A DNA stretch of 64,000 bases from Colletotrichum lupini (Eukaryota; Ascomycota; Sordariomycetes; Glomerellales; Glomerellaceae), in NCBI RefSeq assembly GCF_023278565.1, contig NC_064676.1, positions 1,240,001 to 1,304,000 of the forward strand, written 5' to 3'. The translations under genes were made by a program, and so were the position numbers. The notes under the pieces were generated by a model, which was not told the DNA's origin, did no database searches, and was given only the letters and a program-made list of their open reading frames with translations. This document shows, piece by piece, positions 22,792 to 33,989 of the stretch. Position 1 is the stretch's first letter; the number at the start of each line of letters is the position of its first letter.

Positions 22792-25057
22792 TCAATCGCC
22801 AATCGGAAAAGTCCAATTGCCCGTTGTACAATTCGTGGACATGGGCGTAAGATCAAAGAAACCGTTCAGCTGGTCAAAAACCATCATATCTCCCATATTG
22901 CCAAACAATAGAGCATCAGAAGGGCTTTCGACACTATCTCTCTGTTCACCTTGCCCGCTGCTACTCGATGCCGTGGCCGAAGAGGCAGACAGCCGTGTCG
23001 TGAGTTTCCGTAGGCCTTGAAGACGCTCCCAAAGAGTCAGCAACAACGTCGACCTATTGCTTAGGGCTCTGATCATATCCAGCGCAATGTCAAACTCGAC
23101 AGTGACTTTGTCGCAGAACATGGAGCTGGCATTCACAACAGCCAGTAACAGGTTGCCAAAAGCAGTTAGTAAGAGGTGCTTGAAAAAAAGCGGATTACGC
23201 TTTATGATGGCGGTGGTTTCGTTGAGGCCTGAGAGCATCTGTAGCGACTCTTTGGCAACGGCGACGGCCTTGTGAGCATGTCTCTGATATTGCGTGATCC
23301 GCGTACCAGATTGGAGCACCGGGCGACAGATCAAGTTGTGCAAATGGCTCTTACGGAGAAATAGCACAGCCTGAACATGTCGAACCTCTTGCCCCGGCTG
23401 GATGGGTTCAAGCTTCAGGTCGTCAGCCAGGAGTTGATACCACTGCTCTATCCGGTAATCGAGATAGTCGATTTTGTCGATATTAAGCTCACTCTCTTTC
23501 TCGACTTGGCTATTGAGGGCGTACCACGTCTTGCCCGCTAGTTTGGTCCAGTCGAGAAGCGCGGTCATCACCGGATCATGTCCGTTCTATCGGCTTGTCA
23601 GCAGGTCTTGGAGAATAATCCAGTACAACGTCACAGATTTGGTGTAATCTTACCATTGCGAGTAGTGTGGGGTCGACATGGCAGTCCTGTATATAGAACG
23701 GTATCCCCTGGCCCAGGCTTGTCCTTCTCTCTAACATGTACACACACCAGAACGTCTGTAGCCCCGCTGCTTGCTCTTCCGAGTTGGCAAAGCGATCTAC
23801 AGAAGCCCTGCGATGTAAGCCCATTTCGAGGCAGAGCCGAGCTGCAAATCCAATGATGCGACCGGTCCGTACTTCTTCATCAAGGTGATAGTAGTAAAGG
23901 GCCTACGTGTGCACCCGTCAGTAACATCACCCGGGAAAAGTATTCCGCCTGTTCCAGGTAAGAGCAATACATACCATCAACACCAGCATCTGTATGTTGC
24001 TAATCGAGTTTTTACCCCATAGAAGCCCCTCACCAGCTTCGGTGGCGCTCTGAAAGAGCCTCTGAGCTAAGTCATTGCAATTGCCACTCTCCAAAGTCAA
24101 GCAAGTGGCCAGGATGAGCTTTAGTTTGTTAGTATCACTGTGGAAAAGACACTCTGCCAGAGTTCCTCGACCCCGCGTCTCGTGAACGTTGACGGCCCGT
24201 AGAGTGCCAAACACGTTACTAGCAACCTTGAGCAGCTGCTCTTCGCTGACGACGGCGTAGAGAAAGCCGGTGCCCGAAAACCACTCTCGGATGTGGTTGG
24301 TAGCATCTTCGAGGCTGATTTCCCATAGCGGATCTCGAGCCAGAATCTTCATGAGTGGCCCATATTGCGCCAGCTGAGATGGCGTATTTGAGGCAGGGTT
24401 GGTCTTCGGAGTAGACTTGTCCAATATAGAGGGCGGGATTCCCATGGCCTCGAGATTGCCTTTGACAACTCCAAAAGTGAACTCAGAGCTTGATGGGCCA
24501 CAAAACTCCGGAGAATTACTACTTGCGTCACATGACATGAGATTTGGCCTAGACTCAAGGAGAGGACTCGTCTCTTGGCTAGGCGATTGTGATGATGGAG
24601 TGTGTGTAGATACAGCTTTTGAGACGCTGAGTGAGTTTTCATGTTGAGGAGAAGTATGAGGTCTGCTTGGATCCGCGTTCCTTAATTTTCGTGAGCTATG
24701 TAGATCCCCCGGTAGGATAGCGAAGGGGAGAAGATTTCCAAAGATTTACTTAAAGAAGTACAACATTTAATTGAAGGCATGTAACTTACTTTGAACTGAG
24801 CTTCGGAGTGCCTAGAACTCGACGCTGTGGGTGGTATTGACATGTGACCGAATTCCGTGTGCATGCCGCGCAGGGGTTGACACCGTCGCACTTGATCTTC
24901 TTCCTCTTGCATTCGATGCTTGGAAACGTGTTAGATATTTCCTGACCTGGGCGGGTCTTCGGAAGGCTTACCATGCTTGATTGACGTAAGGGACCCTTCT
25001 ATTCCGCCGATGACGCAGTGCGGTAAGATAATCACTGCTCCCGTCGGAGGGCACCAT
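22792..25057 (-). CDS. Zn2Cys6 transcription factor with fungal-specific domain
   Basis: Nuclear binuclear-cluster regulator. Five exons give 659 residues: 25057-24972, 24918-24790, 24695-23975, 23902-23654 and 23586-22792 (1980 bases). The cluster spans residues 29-55 with the canonical spacing C-x2-C-x6-C-x5-C-x2-C-x6-C (ACIECKRKKIKCDGVNPCAA). Its first Cys codon is split by the first intron. A Ser/Pro/Thr-rich linker follows. The fungal_trans domain comes next, with ARLCLEMGLHRRAS and TFWCVYMLERRTSLGQG, the usual dimer/ligand region. The start was chosen because it is the ATG that gives 28 residues before the cluster, in frame. Placed between the hydrolase and second P450, it is the natural candidate regulator of the 19-32 kb genes. 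Confidence 0.9.
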
Positions 25058-25780
25058 TGCAGGATTGGATTCCGACAGTGTCGAGCGTCAGAGCTGAGAT
25101 AGTTTCGAGAGGCTCAGCGTGATGTTATTTGGAACATGGTCGGGATTTGAGCAAGGTCACTTGAAGTGGACGAAGGCATAGAACCACAGAGCCCCTTCTC
25201 ATGTGCCTAGAGAAAGTTCACTGAGCATTGGCTCGGGTGTTCCGGAACTTCACTGGTATCCATGCTGCCTAATACCAGGTAGTCTTAGTTGCCCCGATAG
25301 CGAGATTTCACCGCGCGGGGAACTCTCCAGATTTACCCCGCATTAAGGACGATCACCCGCAAGTTCAAGCTTCGGCAAAGGGGAGAGGGAGACAGCAATT
25401 ATCATACGCATCGTACGGATACACCTACTTGAAACATACTTCTGTTCATAATCGAATACAACGATAATACGCTAGTTCCGGGTCATGGCTGGAACTCATG
25501 GCCTTTTTTCCAGCACCCGATTCACCCTGCATTCAGTGTCTTTCTGTCTGCAATCGACAATTTCGGGCCGTCCTAGTGCTGTCGATACCTAGGTTGCGAA
25601 TCACAACCCCCGGGTCTTGCAAGCCTTTCTCACGAGTCCGGCAATGCGAGCTACGTAGCAATCCAAAAATATGTTCGCTTAGGTTGATACCTGCAGCGTC
25701 CGGATTTCTTGAGGTGGGATCATGAATATTGCAGATGGGTGGAATTAATTCAATGGTCCCGTGGCGAGGAGACTACTGAC
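25058..25780. other. upstream region of the regulator gene
   Basis: No gene recognised; the open frame 25498-25725 has no motif. Confidence 0.45.
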
Positions 25781-26064
25781 TTATAGTATGGGTACTACCC
25801 CGGGGTTTAGTGCAGCAGCAACTCTTTCCAGGCCAGTAAGCAACTGAGCTTCATCCTGAGAGAACACAATACGGAACCACCCAACACTGTCAGAACCAAA
25901 GTCTTTTCCCGAAGAAACATATACCTTGTGTTTCAAAAGAGCTTCATCAAGAAGTCATCCAGGTCCTCGTCTTCGACAGTTCCAGGGTTGTGTCTTTTCC
26001 AAGCACTCCCAAGATCAGCCCAGAGGAAGAAAGCCGCGTTCGCGCCGGTCGTGTAGGGGATGCC
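25781..26064 (-). pseudogene. C-terminal remnant of a PLP-dependent class I aminotransferase (ACC-synthase-like)
   Basis: On the - strand the piece starts after an acceptor-like AG with GIPYTTGANAAFFLWADLGS. It ends, in another frame, with VGWFRIVFSQDEAQLLTGLE followed by a few residues and a stop. Both pieces resemble the C-terminal small domain of class I/II aminotransferases of the 1-aminocyclopropane-1-carboxylate-synthase type (WFRxxFS). The frame changes within a 5-base stretch between two Asp codons where six bases are expected, so one base was lost. The PLP-lysine and large domain are absent upstream. This is a decayed gene fragment, possibly once part of the surrounding cluster. Confidence 0.65.
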
Positions 26065-26086
26065 CTATCCTGCAGTTATTGATTGA

Positions 26087-26602
26087 CTTCCTTTCCCCTC
26101 CATCCGTGACTGTGTCACTCGGAACCATGCCGCAAATCCTTGTATTGATCAAGTTGTCAGCGACATCGTCGGCACGTATGTTGTCAAAGTTTCACTAAGC
26201 GACTTGGTTGTAAACTCGCCTCCTATGCAGGTGTACATCAAAGTAGCGGACCTTGTGCAAGCAATAGAGACGATCGATTATGGGGACGCCAGCGAGGGGC
26301 CCGTGTCTTTGCCAACATCTAAGGCAACAGACATTTTTGACATGCCGAATGTTGCCTGGGCGGTTGCGAATCATTTGCAGATCGAAAGTCGGCTAGACAG
26401 ATACAAGCTCAATCCCAGGCTTTTCATCAAGCATCCCGAATTCCTCGAAAGCGCCAGAGAACTCATAGCACAGGGTACGCCACTACGGCCAGAGCACGCA
26501 TCGTGTCTATCTTTTCCCGCCTCGATAGATACCAAGACAGCATCTTCATATTGCAACTTTATTGCTTTCACTTGCTTCAACGTATATGAAAGCCAAGGAT
26601 AG
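26087..26602 (+). other. long open frame of unknown origin, possible gene fragment
   Basis: The + frame is open from just after a stop at 26084-26086 to 26602, with protein-like composition (ANPCIDQVVSDIVGTYVVKV; DIFDMPNVAWAVANHLQIES). The first in-frame ATG lies inside it (MQVYIKVADL). I do not recognise the family. A GT after AIAQG-like sequence near 26474 could be an intron donor. It abuts the aminotransferase remnant, so it may be another decayed gene piece. Confidence 0.3.
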
Positions 26603-26678
26603 AACTCTTTCGTAATTGATACGTCAAATAACCAGGTTCCTGTCTTCCGTTACATCGTAAGAAATCTATACGCGATAC

Positions 26679-28372
26679 TTACAGCGCCTTCGGTCGTCGT
26701 TCGATGGTGACCCACATATCCTTGAAGAAACTGACACCCCCTTTCACAACATACTTACCAGGCTCTCCACTATTGAGGATCTCTGGCTTGAAAGCCCTGA
26801 AGAATTGAAGAGGCCCTTTGAACAATTCCATCATTGCAAGGTCTTTGCCCAGGCAAACTCTGGCCCCGTATCCAAACCCCATGTTGTACTTGAGCATCTC
26901 CTTTGTCTTCTCCTCGCTTTCTAGCCATCGCTCTGGTCGGAACTCGGTAGCGTCGGGACCAAAGATGTTCTCGTCGCGATGCACCAGCCACGGGTTGCAA
27001 GTAACCTCAGCTCCTTCTGGTACGTGCTTGCCGTAAAGCTCCATACCGCCTTTCCCAGCAAGCCGAGGAAAGATGTTGGGCGCTGGAGGATTCAATCGCA
27101 TGGCTTCGCGAATGCACGCCACATAGAATAGGCAATGTTCCTGGACTTCCGCGTACTGAGGCATCTCTGAAAGATTACCAGCTCGAGTCTGCTCGTCAAT
27201 CTCGGCCATGAGACGATCATAGACGTCGGGATGTGTCATGATATGCATCATGAAAGCCTGGAATGCAGTGCCCGTAGTATCTGCTCCAGCAAGCAAGACG
27301 AGTAAGATTTCCGCTTTGATGTAGTCCAGATCAAGAGGGTTTCCATCCTCGTCCCGGGCTTCAATGAAGCTAGGAACATGTGAGTAAGTGATACTGAGAA
27401 ACTTTGGGTAATTTTAGGGCAGAATACTGACGTTTGTAGTAAATCGATACGTCCATCTGTCGTCCCTTTCTCGATGTCTTTGAGTCTTTGAACGATAAGC
27501 CCGTCTCGGAATCTCATCAAAGTCCCAATTCCAGAGTCCTGCTCCGGCGATGCGACAAGGTATTTCCCCAAGAAAGTGCTCTTGACCCAATTTGTGAACG
27601 GATAGCACCGTGCCAGTATGCCAAACGGTACAAGGCCGTCGTGAAAACCTTGGATGAGTCCCTCAACATCTTTCCCCTGTTCAATGAAACCGAAAGGCTG
27701 TCCGAAGCCAACTTCAGAGACAATATCGTAAGCTAGGTAGACTGCCCATGGAGCAAAGTCCATCTTGGTACCGGAAATAGCGAACGCATCTAGTCTGGAC
27801 ATCCAGCGCTCGATGTGCTTGTCAAGCAGAGGCTCCATCTTCCGAATGTTTGAAAAAGAGTAAGGCGCCGCAGCGATCTTACGGAAGCGAGCATGAACTG
27901 CATGGTCCTGCATGTTGAACAATGATTCCGTCTTTCCGAAACTGCCGGTGATGTAGTGTTGCGACTTGTTGGCATTTCGGTGGTAGATTTCCGGTAACTT
28001 GGTTGCGTCACTGACAAGCAACATGGTAGGTGTGATGCGAATGACAGGCCCTAATATTGCGAGTCAACTTTTGACTCTGTTTGAATGTATGGACTCAACA
28101 TATTCATTACATGCAAGGTAAGTTCATTGCGAGCCTGATGCCTTGATAGACGTGCACTTACCATACTTCTTGTGAAGCTCCTGATTCACCCGACATTCAT
28201 CCTCCTTAACATTATGATATGTTATCCACAGTCGAGTTACCGAACCCCAAAAAGGGCCGGGGAATTTGGCTAGCGGATGGTAGAAGCGATAATACACGAT
28301 TTGGTAAAGTAATTTCCACAACACATAGGCTGCAGAGAGCAGCAAAATGTTGCCAAAACTGAATAAAGTCAT
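26679..28372 (-). CDS. cytochrome P450 monooxygenase
   Basis: Microsomal class II P450, unlike the first one in sequence. Three exons give 506 residues: 28372-28162, 28050-27432 and 27369-26679 (1521 bases). The N-terminal anchor is followed by RFYHPLAKFPGPFWGS. Family motifs are GPVIRITPTML, the canonical I-helix LAGADTTGTAF, ExxR as EAMR in ACIREAMRLNPPAP, the PERF region FRPERW, and the haem loop FGYGARVCLG with Cys449 as ligand. It is close in style to the CYP families of benzoate-para-hydroxylase or pisatin-demethylase type, common in secondary metabolism and aromatic detoxification. Substrate unknown. Confidence 0.92.
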
Positions 28373-29500
28373 ATTGAAGACGATGACGAACGAGTTGTAG
28401 CAGAGAAAAAAAAGTTCGGCTCTATGTTTTCCACTTGATCTGAAATTGGCATTACAATCTCGACCAAAGTCCCAAAATTGCTGATCTTCCTCCGCAACCA
28501 GTGCTGGGTCTGTTTCGGTGGAGGCCTGAAAGTTCCTCTAACTGGGTCCCTTCAACGGTGACATCGTCTCATGGGTGAGGAGTGACGGGCATAGTCCGCT
28601 TGATGTTGCATCCACTTGAACTTCCTCGGCACTTTTCCCGCCGCTAAGAGCCGACCGACTAACCACAGCGCAGCTAATTCTACAGACGCGACGTAATTGT
28701 GGAAATGTGTCGTAGCGAGCAGCAGGGACCGTGATCGGCATTTGTGGAAGGATTCCCATGGTTGTCAAACTTCTATGGAGTGATACGGCTGCGAACCTAT
28801 CAAAGAAAATGATGCAAATTGCAGGCGATACTACTGGCGCCAGAAGTGGGCGAAATAGTCTAGGCAACGGTATGCCTTCACAGGGCTTTTACGCTCCAGG
28901 TAATGTCGGCCGCCCACCAAAAGTCGCATTCCTGGCCTCAAGCAGACATGTACCTCAGGTAGTTCGAATACACACGCAAGTAAATGGCAGTGTTAGTTGG
29001 ATGCCTGGCACCTGAAGATCACTAACCAAGATTATTACCCCACGATTCGATTCAACACGTATTATCCGAGGAACATAGAGAGTATTGGAGGTAATTGTTG
29101 ACAAGCTTGAAGTAACAGCAATGAAAGGACATAACAGTACAGGTAGGAACAGAGCTGGGACTTTGGGAGGCACACGATTGTGTTACGCACTTCCCGCGTC
29201 AAAAGCCTAGGTAGGTGTTTTCTTTAGATCTTCGAAGTCGTCTTCTTTCATTATTGATACGCGGTATGGCATTATTAGACTACAGCCTGCGGGTACTCTT
29301 GGGGATTTTACTTGTGGCAATGGTCATTACCAGCTACCCGAAAGGGTACTCGATACAGCCAACTATCCCGCAGTTACTGGGAACTGCAACATGATGCTAG
29401 ATGCATCTCGAATATTCTTAAGACCATTGAACCTCAGTCTGTCGGGAGTTTCGTACGAATGGGTAAACTCGGCCGGAGATGGGAAATCACGCACCCCCCA
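28373..29500. other. intergenic, no gene recognised
   Basis: Upstream of the second P450 and downstream of the SDR gene. Short overlapping frames only, with no motif or repeat. Confidence 0.5.
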
Positions 29501-30271
29501 TCACCATGCAATCAATTGGCCAGTCTGTGTTACCAATTTTCCGGACGTGGACTCACGGCTCGCTCCGTCGATGACCTCGAGAACGCCAGTAACAGAGCTT
29601 TCAATCGTGTCAAGTCGATTGAGATCAAAGTTCCACTGCTTCGCGGCATCTTCACCCATAGACGTTCGAACAAATCCGGGGTGGACAGCCACGCTTACCA
29701 AGTCTGGATGTTGTATATGCAACGATTTGACCAACCAGTTAAGCGCAGCCTTACTGGGACCATAAGCGCCAGCAGGAAGAGGCTCTTGTTCTTCGATGGA
29801 TCCAAGCGATGACGTGATTCCGATGAACTTCGCAGGGGGGCCGTCTGCTTCCTGCGGTCTTTCCAGGAGCGGCCAGAGACCTTGAAACACCATCAAGGGT
29901 GCGATGGTGTTGATTTCGAATGCACTCCTTAGTTCCTCGGCGGTGGTCAAGACTGAGCGCGATGCTGTGGTAGATACGGCGGCGTTGCTAATGAGAACAT
30001 CGATTCGGGTGACGGCGCCGCCAGTCGCCGTATCGAAGGCTTTGCGGACGGCAGTGCTATCAGGGGCGATGTTGAAGTCAAGCAACATGACAAAAAGCTC
30101 GCTGCCGTTACCCTTGTTTACATCTCGGACGCTGGACTTCAGTGAAGAAGCAGCTTCATCATTCCTAACGGAGGCAACAACTGTTGTAGATGGTCTCGCT
30201 AACAAGGTCTTCACTAGGCCAAGGCCGATGCCTTTGTTGGTTCCAGTAATGACATAGACGGTGTTCGGCAT
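29501..30271 (-). CDS. short-chain dehydrogenase/reductase, norsolorinic-acid-reductase-like
   Basis: Single-exon SDR of 256 residues, NAD(P)H-dependent ketoreductase. It has the cofactor motif TGTNKGIG at residues 9-16, NAA within VLISNAAVST, catalytic Ser in IGITSSLGS and YxxxK in AYGPSKAALNW, and ends with a PGFVRTSMG loop. The sequence style MPNTVYVITGTNKGIG matches the aflD/nor-1-like group of classical SDRs. The ATG at 30271 is preferred; an upstream in-frame ATG at 30352 would add 27 residues that do not belong to the fold. It is on the same strand as the thioesterase-like gene and second P450. Confidence 0.9.
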   Translation of the reverse strand: MPNTVYVITGTNKGIGLGLVKTLLARPSTTVVASVRNDEAASSLKSSVRDVNKGNGSELFVMLLDFNIAPDSTAVRKAFDTATGGAVTRIDVLISNAAVSTTASRSVLTTAEELRSAFEINTIAPLMVFQGLWPLLERPQEADGPPAKFIGITSSLGSIEEQEPLPAGAYGPSKAALNWLVKSLHIQHPDLVSVAVHPGFVRTSMGEDAAKQWNFDLNRLDTIESSVTGVLEVIDGASRESTSGKLVTQTGQLIAW

Positions 30272-30725
30272 TGTCGGACAGCGATTTATGTTGGAATCGA
30301 AGACTGCAGAGCGCGAGGCTGGGGTATAGATGGACGCTCGTTGGCGACGCAACTTATAAGACCGGTAGTTGGCAAAGGATCAGTGGAACGTGGTGATGTG
30401 TGATAAGGTTGTAGGGAGACTTTGCGGTAAAGAAGAGGTGATCAGCGGGATCGCGGCATCCACTCTAAATAAGTACAACATCGGAAGGATCAGGACCAGG
30501 GCAAGGGGTCAAGAAAAACACGTGAATCTCTTAGGGCCAATCCATCGACCATATGAGCACCTCACGTCAGCAAAAAGTGATGGTTGCGTGATATCCAGGT
30601 CTACACGCGCATACCTGTATGGCGTGCCGCAACTTCCGTGCCCACTTCTCAACCTTCTATCATTCTAATTTGTCTCTCTGTCAACATGTTCGCCTTGGCA
30701 TTGCACAGAAACACTTGGTCAACGT
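30272..30725. other. short intergenic region
   Basis: 455 bp between the tandem thioesterase-like and SDR genes, presumably holding the SDR promoter. No specific site identified. Confidence 0.45.
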
Positions 30726-31687
30726 TCAAACCAACAAATTGGCTTTCTCGTGCGCCGCATCTAGACCACCGGCAAAACCATCAGCAATTTTCAATGCCTC
30801 CAGACGCTCTTCCTCAACCTTTGCCCAAGTCCACCCTCCGAAGTCATTTACCTCTGGCGTGACGTCTGCAATGGATCCTTCAGGTTGATCCACCGAAGGA
30901 AGAACTCCTGCCGCCTGGAAGAACTTCTGCGGTGGCACAGTGAGACGACCGGCTTTGACAACGCATTTCGAGATTGCTGCCGCATAGACAAGAGGCGATG
31001 ACTGGTCAGTCTTGCCTTCATCTACTTCCTTCCATGGTTGGTAGGTGGGCGACTTGCTCCCTTTCCGCTTCTCGACAAAATGGGTTACAATGTACACCCA
31101 CTTCTTATCCCAGGTGAGGACTCTGCTTTGCATGTTAAAGGCAGCACCAGGCTTGATTTCCTTCTTGAAGGTGCAGGAGGTGCCTGCAAGCAGAACTTGA
31201 ACACCTCTCTTGTAATCCTTGTACAGACCGCCGTCAATTGCTTGAGCTCTCAGGGCGGCGAGAAGGTCCGTCCTAGCAACATCAAGATCAGAGAAGTAGG
31301 TGCTATTTGACTTGTGCAAATTGTAGTCGGTCTCCAGCAGAGCAACCCGAGAAGGTGTGACTACCGGCTGGAAGATAGCTCCAGGTTTGTGCTCGAAAAG
31401 CCCATTCTTGGGCCACCAAATGTGGCTGAACACACGAAACTGGCATTAACATTAGGACCGATTTCTCCATAGAGTAGTCAATCATGTCCACAGCTATGAC
31501 TCACATGCCAAACAAAAGGGATCCTCTTCAGGTTCAGGTACAGTAGTGCAGCTGTGGCCACTCCCCATGCTGCCTGGGCTTTGGTTGAGGCGACCGATTG
31601 CATCATCTGCTCGAGGATCTGACGAAGGCACGGCTTAGCAGCCCCCAGCGCATCTGCCATTGTTCTCCATAGCGTGGAGTCTATCAT
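30726..31687 (-). CDS. hotdog-fold thioesterase-like protein (4HBT_2/THEM6-like)
   Basis: Two exons (31687-31505 and 31439-30726) across a 65-bp intron give 298 residues. A start at the next in-frame ATG (31660, MADALGAAKP) would give 289. The N-terminus has a hydrophobic segment (WGVATAALLYLNLKRIPFVW) that probably anchors it. The centre carries THEM6-like blocks: SRVALLETDYNLHKSNSTYF, SDLDVARTDLL and WVYIVTHFVEKR. The protein ends in a family-specific Glu-rich tail. Members are predicted acyl-CoA thioesterases, but few have been tested. It is the last intact gene before the transposon block, and may serve the neighbouring P450/SDR pathway. Confidence 0.8.
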
Positions 31688-32023
31688 GTTAAATTCTTCT
31701 GCAGAAGCTCGTGGGATAAAAAGTCAGGTAACGTGAAGTCAAAGCCAAGACTTCGGGCTAAGCCAGATGGCCACGGAAGATATTCAAAGCCTCGACGTGG
31801 CCACACGAGTCAGTCAGTTAGCAGTGTCGTTGCAGCGAGTCATTTACCTTGAATTGATGGACTCGGATACTCTTGTTAAAAGCGGACGTTGCAAGGCGCT
31901 GCTTATCACGCGCATCCATAGTGATTGAATTCCGTCCCTTTTGAAGACTTGATGATTTCCACAAACTCCAAGTTTCACTAGGCCATTTGTAATAGTTACT
32001 CTAAGTTATTAGTGCTTTGGATC

Positions 32024-32205
32024 TGTCGTAATAGCTTTAACTATCTATAGACTTATTACACGTTACGTAACCTTAGTTATATAATCACTAAGGCCTATTT
32101 CGCTCGTACCCTCTATATTAGAGCGAGCTTCGTACTTATTTCTTATTTTTAATAAATAACTATTCTTTTTATATACGTTAATACTCTTATAATAACTCTA
32201 TAATA
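32024..32205 (+). repeat. left LTR of the copia element
   Basis: 182 bp. It matches the right LTR over its full length without gaps; the differences I read are all transitions (C/T or A/G), as RIP produces. It is preceded by the target duplication GGATC. I could not recognise a primer-binding site after it. Confidence 0.92.
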
Positions 32206-33989
32206 ATTATAAACTTAGCTCTAACTTAGACCCCTATATTTTTATTAAAAAATTACTTTTTAGGGATTATAATTTATTATATCCTTTTTTATAATATTAT
32301 TTAACCCTTATTACGTTTATTAATCTTATTCTTAAATAAACTAATATTTTTTAAAAAGATTATTAATATTTTTAAATAAAAACTTAATTATTAGCGAAAC
32401 TAGCCTAAGTAGTACCTCGCTCTTTAAATTAAGGCCCGGTTAAAGGACGTTTAGGACTTATTAAACTTAAATAACTTTATTTTCTTATTAAATCCGTTAC
32501 TTTTTACTAAGTCTATTTTTTTAATTAAAGAGTACGTTAAAATACGAAATATTATTTAAAATTAAGTATATAAAATAGCCTTAACTAAATATTAATAAAA
32601 ACTCGAGGAGTTTATTTAATAATAAACTAAATAGTTAAAAAGCGAAGCTATAGTTAAACCTTTTATTATAATTAAACTCTTAAATAAAAACGATCGAATT
32701 AAGTAATTAGTTATTTTAATAAAACTAAAGGTTATAATAGCGAATTAAGTACGTCTTATTAAAAAATACGCCTCTTTTATTTAATAAACCGTATTTAAAA
32801 CGATTTTTTATTTATAAAAAAAGAGATTATATAAATTAATAAATTACTAAATCTTTTTTATAATTACTTAAAAAATCTTAAAAAATGTAAAAAAAAGAGC
32901 TTATTAATTCTTTAAACTACTCCCTTTATACCGTAATTTAGGTTCTCAAGTAGAAATACGTACTAAGTAACTCTAGTTTATTTATAATTATAAAAAAGAA
33001 ATTTAACGTAGTTATAAATAGGGCGAACTTTAGTATTAACTTATTAATTTAAATTAAAAACTTCTTTTTAATTTATTATTAAGTAATATAGCTTAAGCTA
33101 TTTAAAATTTAGGGGACCCTCGTTTTAAAAACCTTTTTTTATATAACTATACGTTATTTTATTTTAAATTAATCTAACTAAGAGCTTATTAAAATTATTA
33201 AATTAAAATAAAAAGAGGAAACTATCCTTAATATAAGGCATTATACTAAGATCTTTAATAATTCTTTATATAAAGAGGTAGTATATAATAAGAGTTATAA
33301 ACGAACCCTTATAATATTTATAATATTAATAAGTCGCTTAGATTCCTCTAAGTAAAATAAAGTAATTCTTAATTTATTTATTAACTATTTTTATAAAAGG
33401 ACTTATTATTAAAAACTAATAAACTATATAAAAATAGAGCTTATTTTAATAAATAAAACGAAGTTAAAATATATTTAGTTAAGTACTAACGATACTTAGA
33501 AAATAATTTCTTATTTAAATTAAGAAAAGTATATTAACTTTTATATTAACTTTATTTAGAAGGGTTAGATTTATATAAAACCCCTTTTTAAATAGAATAA
33601 TAATAACTAAGGTCGTTTTAAAAAAATAATTAAAATTAATAAGCTAAGTAATAAAAAGAACTTTAAAAGAACCTATTTGTTAAATATCGTAGTTATAATT
33701 ATTAATATTAGTTTACTTTTTAAACTAAGTATAAAGGGGAATAGGAATAGTAATTTTATTATTTTTTTTATCTCTTTTATTAACCTATACTTTTTTTTAA
33801 AAAGTATAGTTATAAATAACTATAATATTATTTACTTCGTTAATAACTAATCGCTTTTAAAACTAAATTTTATTTAATAAAGTAATAACTTAGAGAATAT
33901 AGATTTTAAAACGGCCTCTTATTTTATTATTATTAAAAAAACGAGGATTATATATAATATTTTTATAAAACTAAAGGGGCTTAAAATAG

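Noticed and set aside
32206..32230. Primer-binding site of the copia element
   Set aside because: After RIP I could not match the sequence to a tRNA 3' end with confidence.
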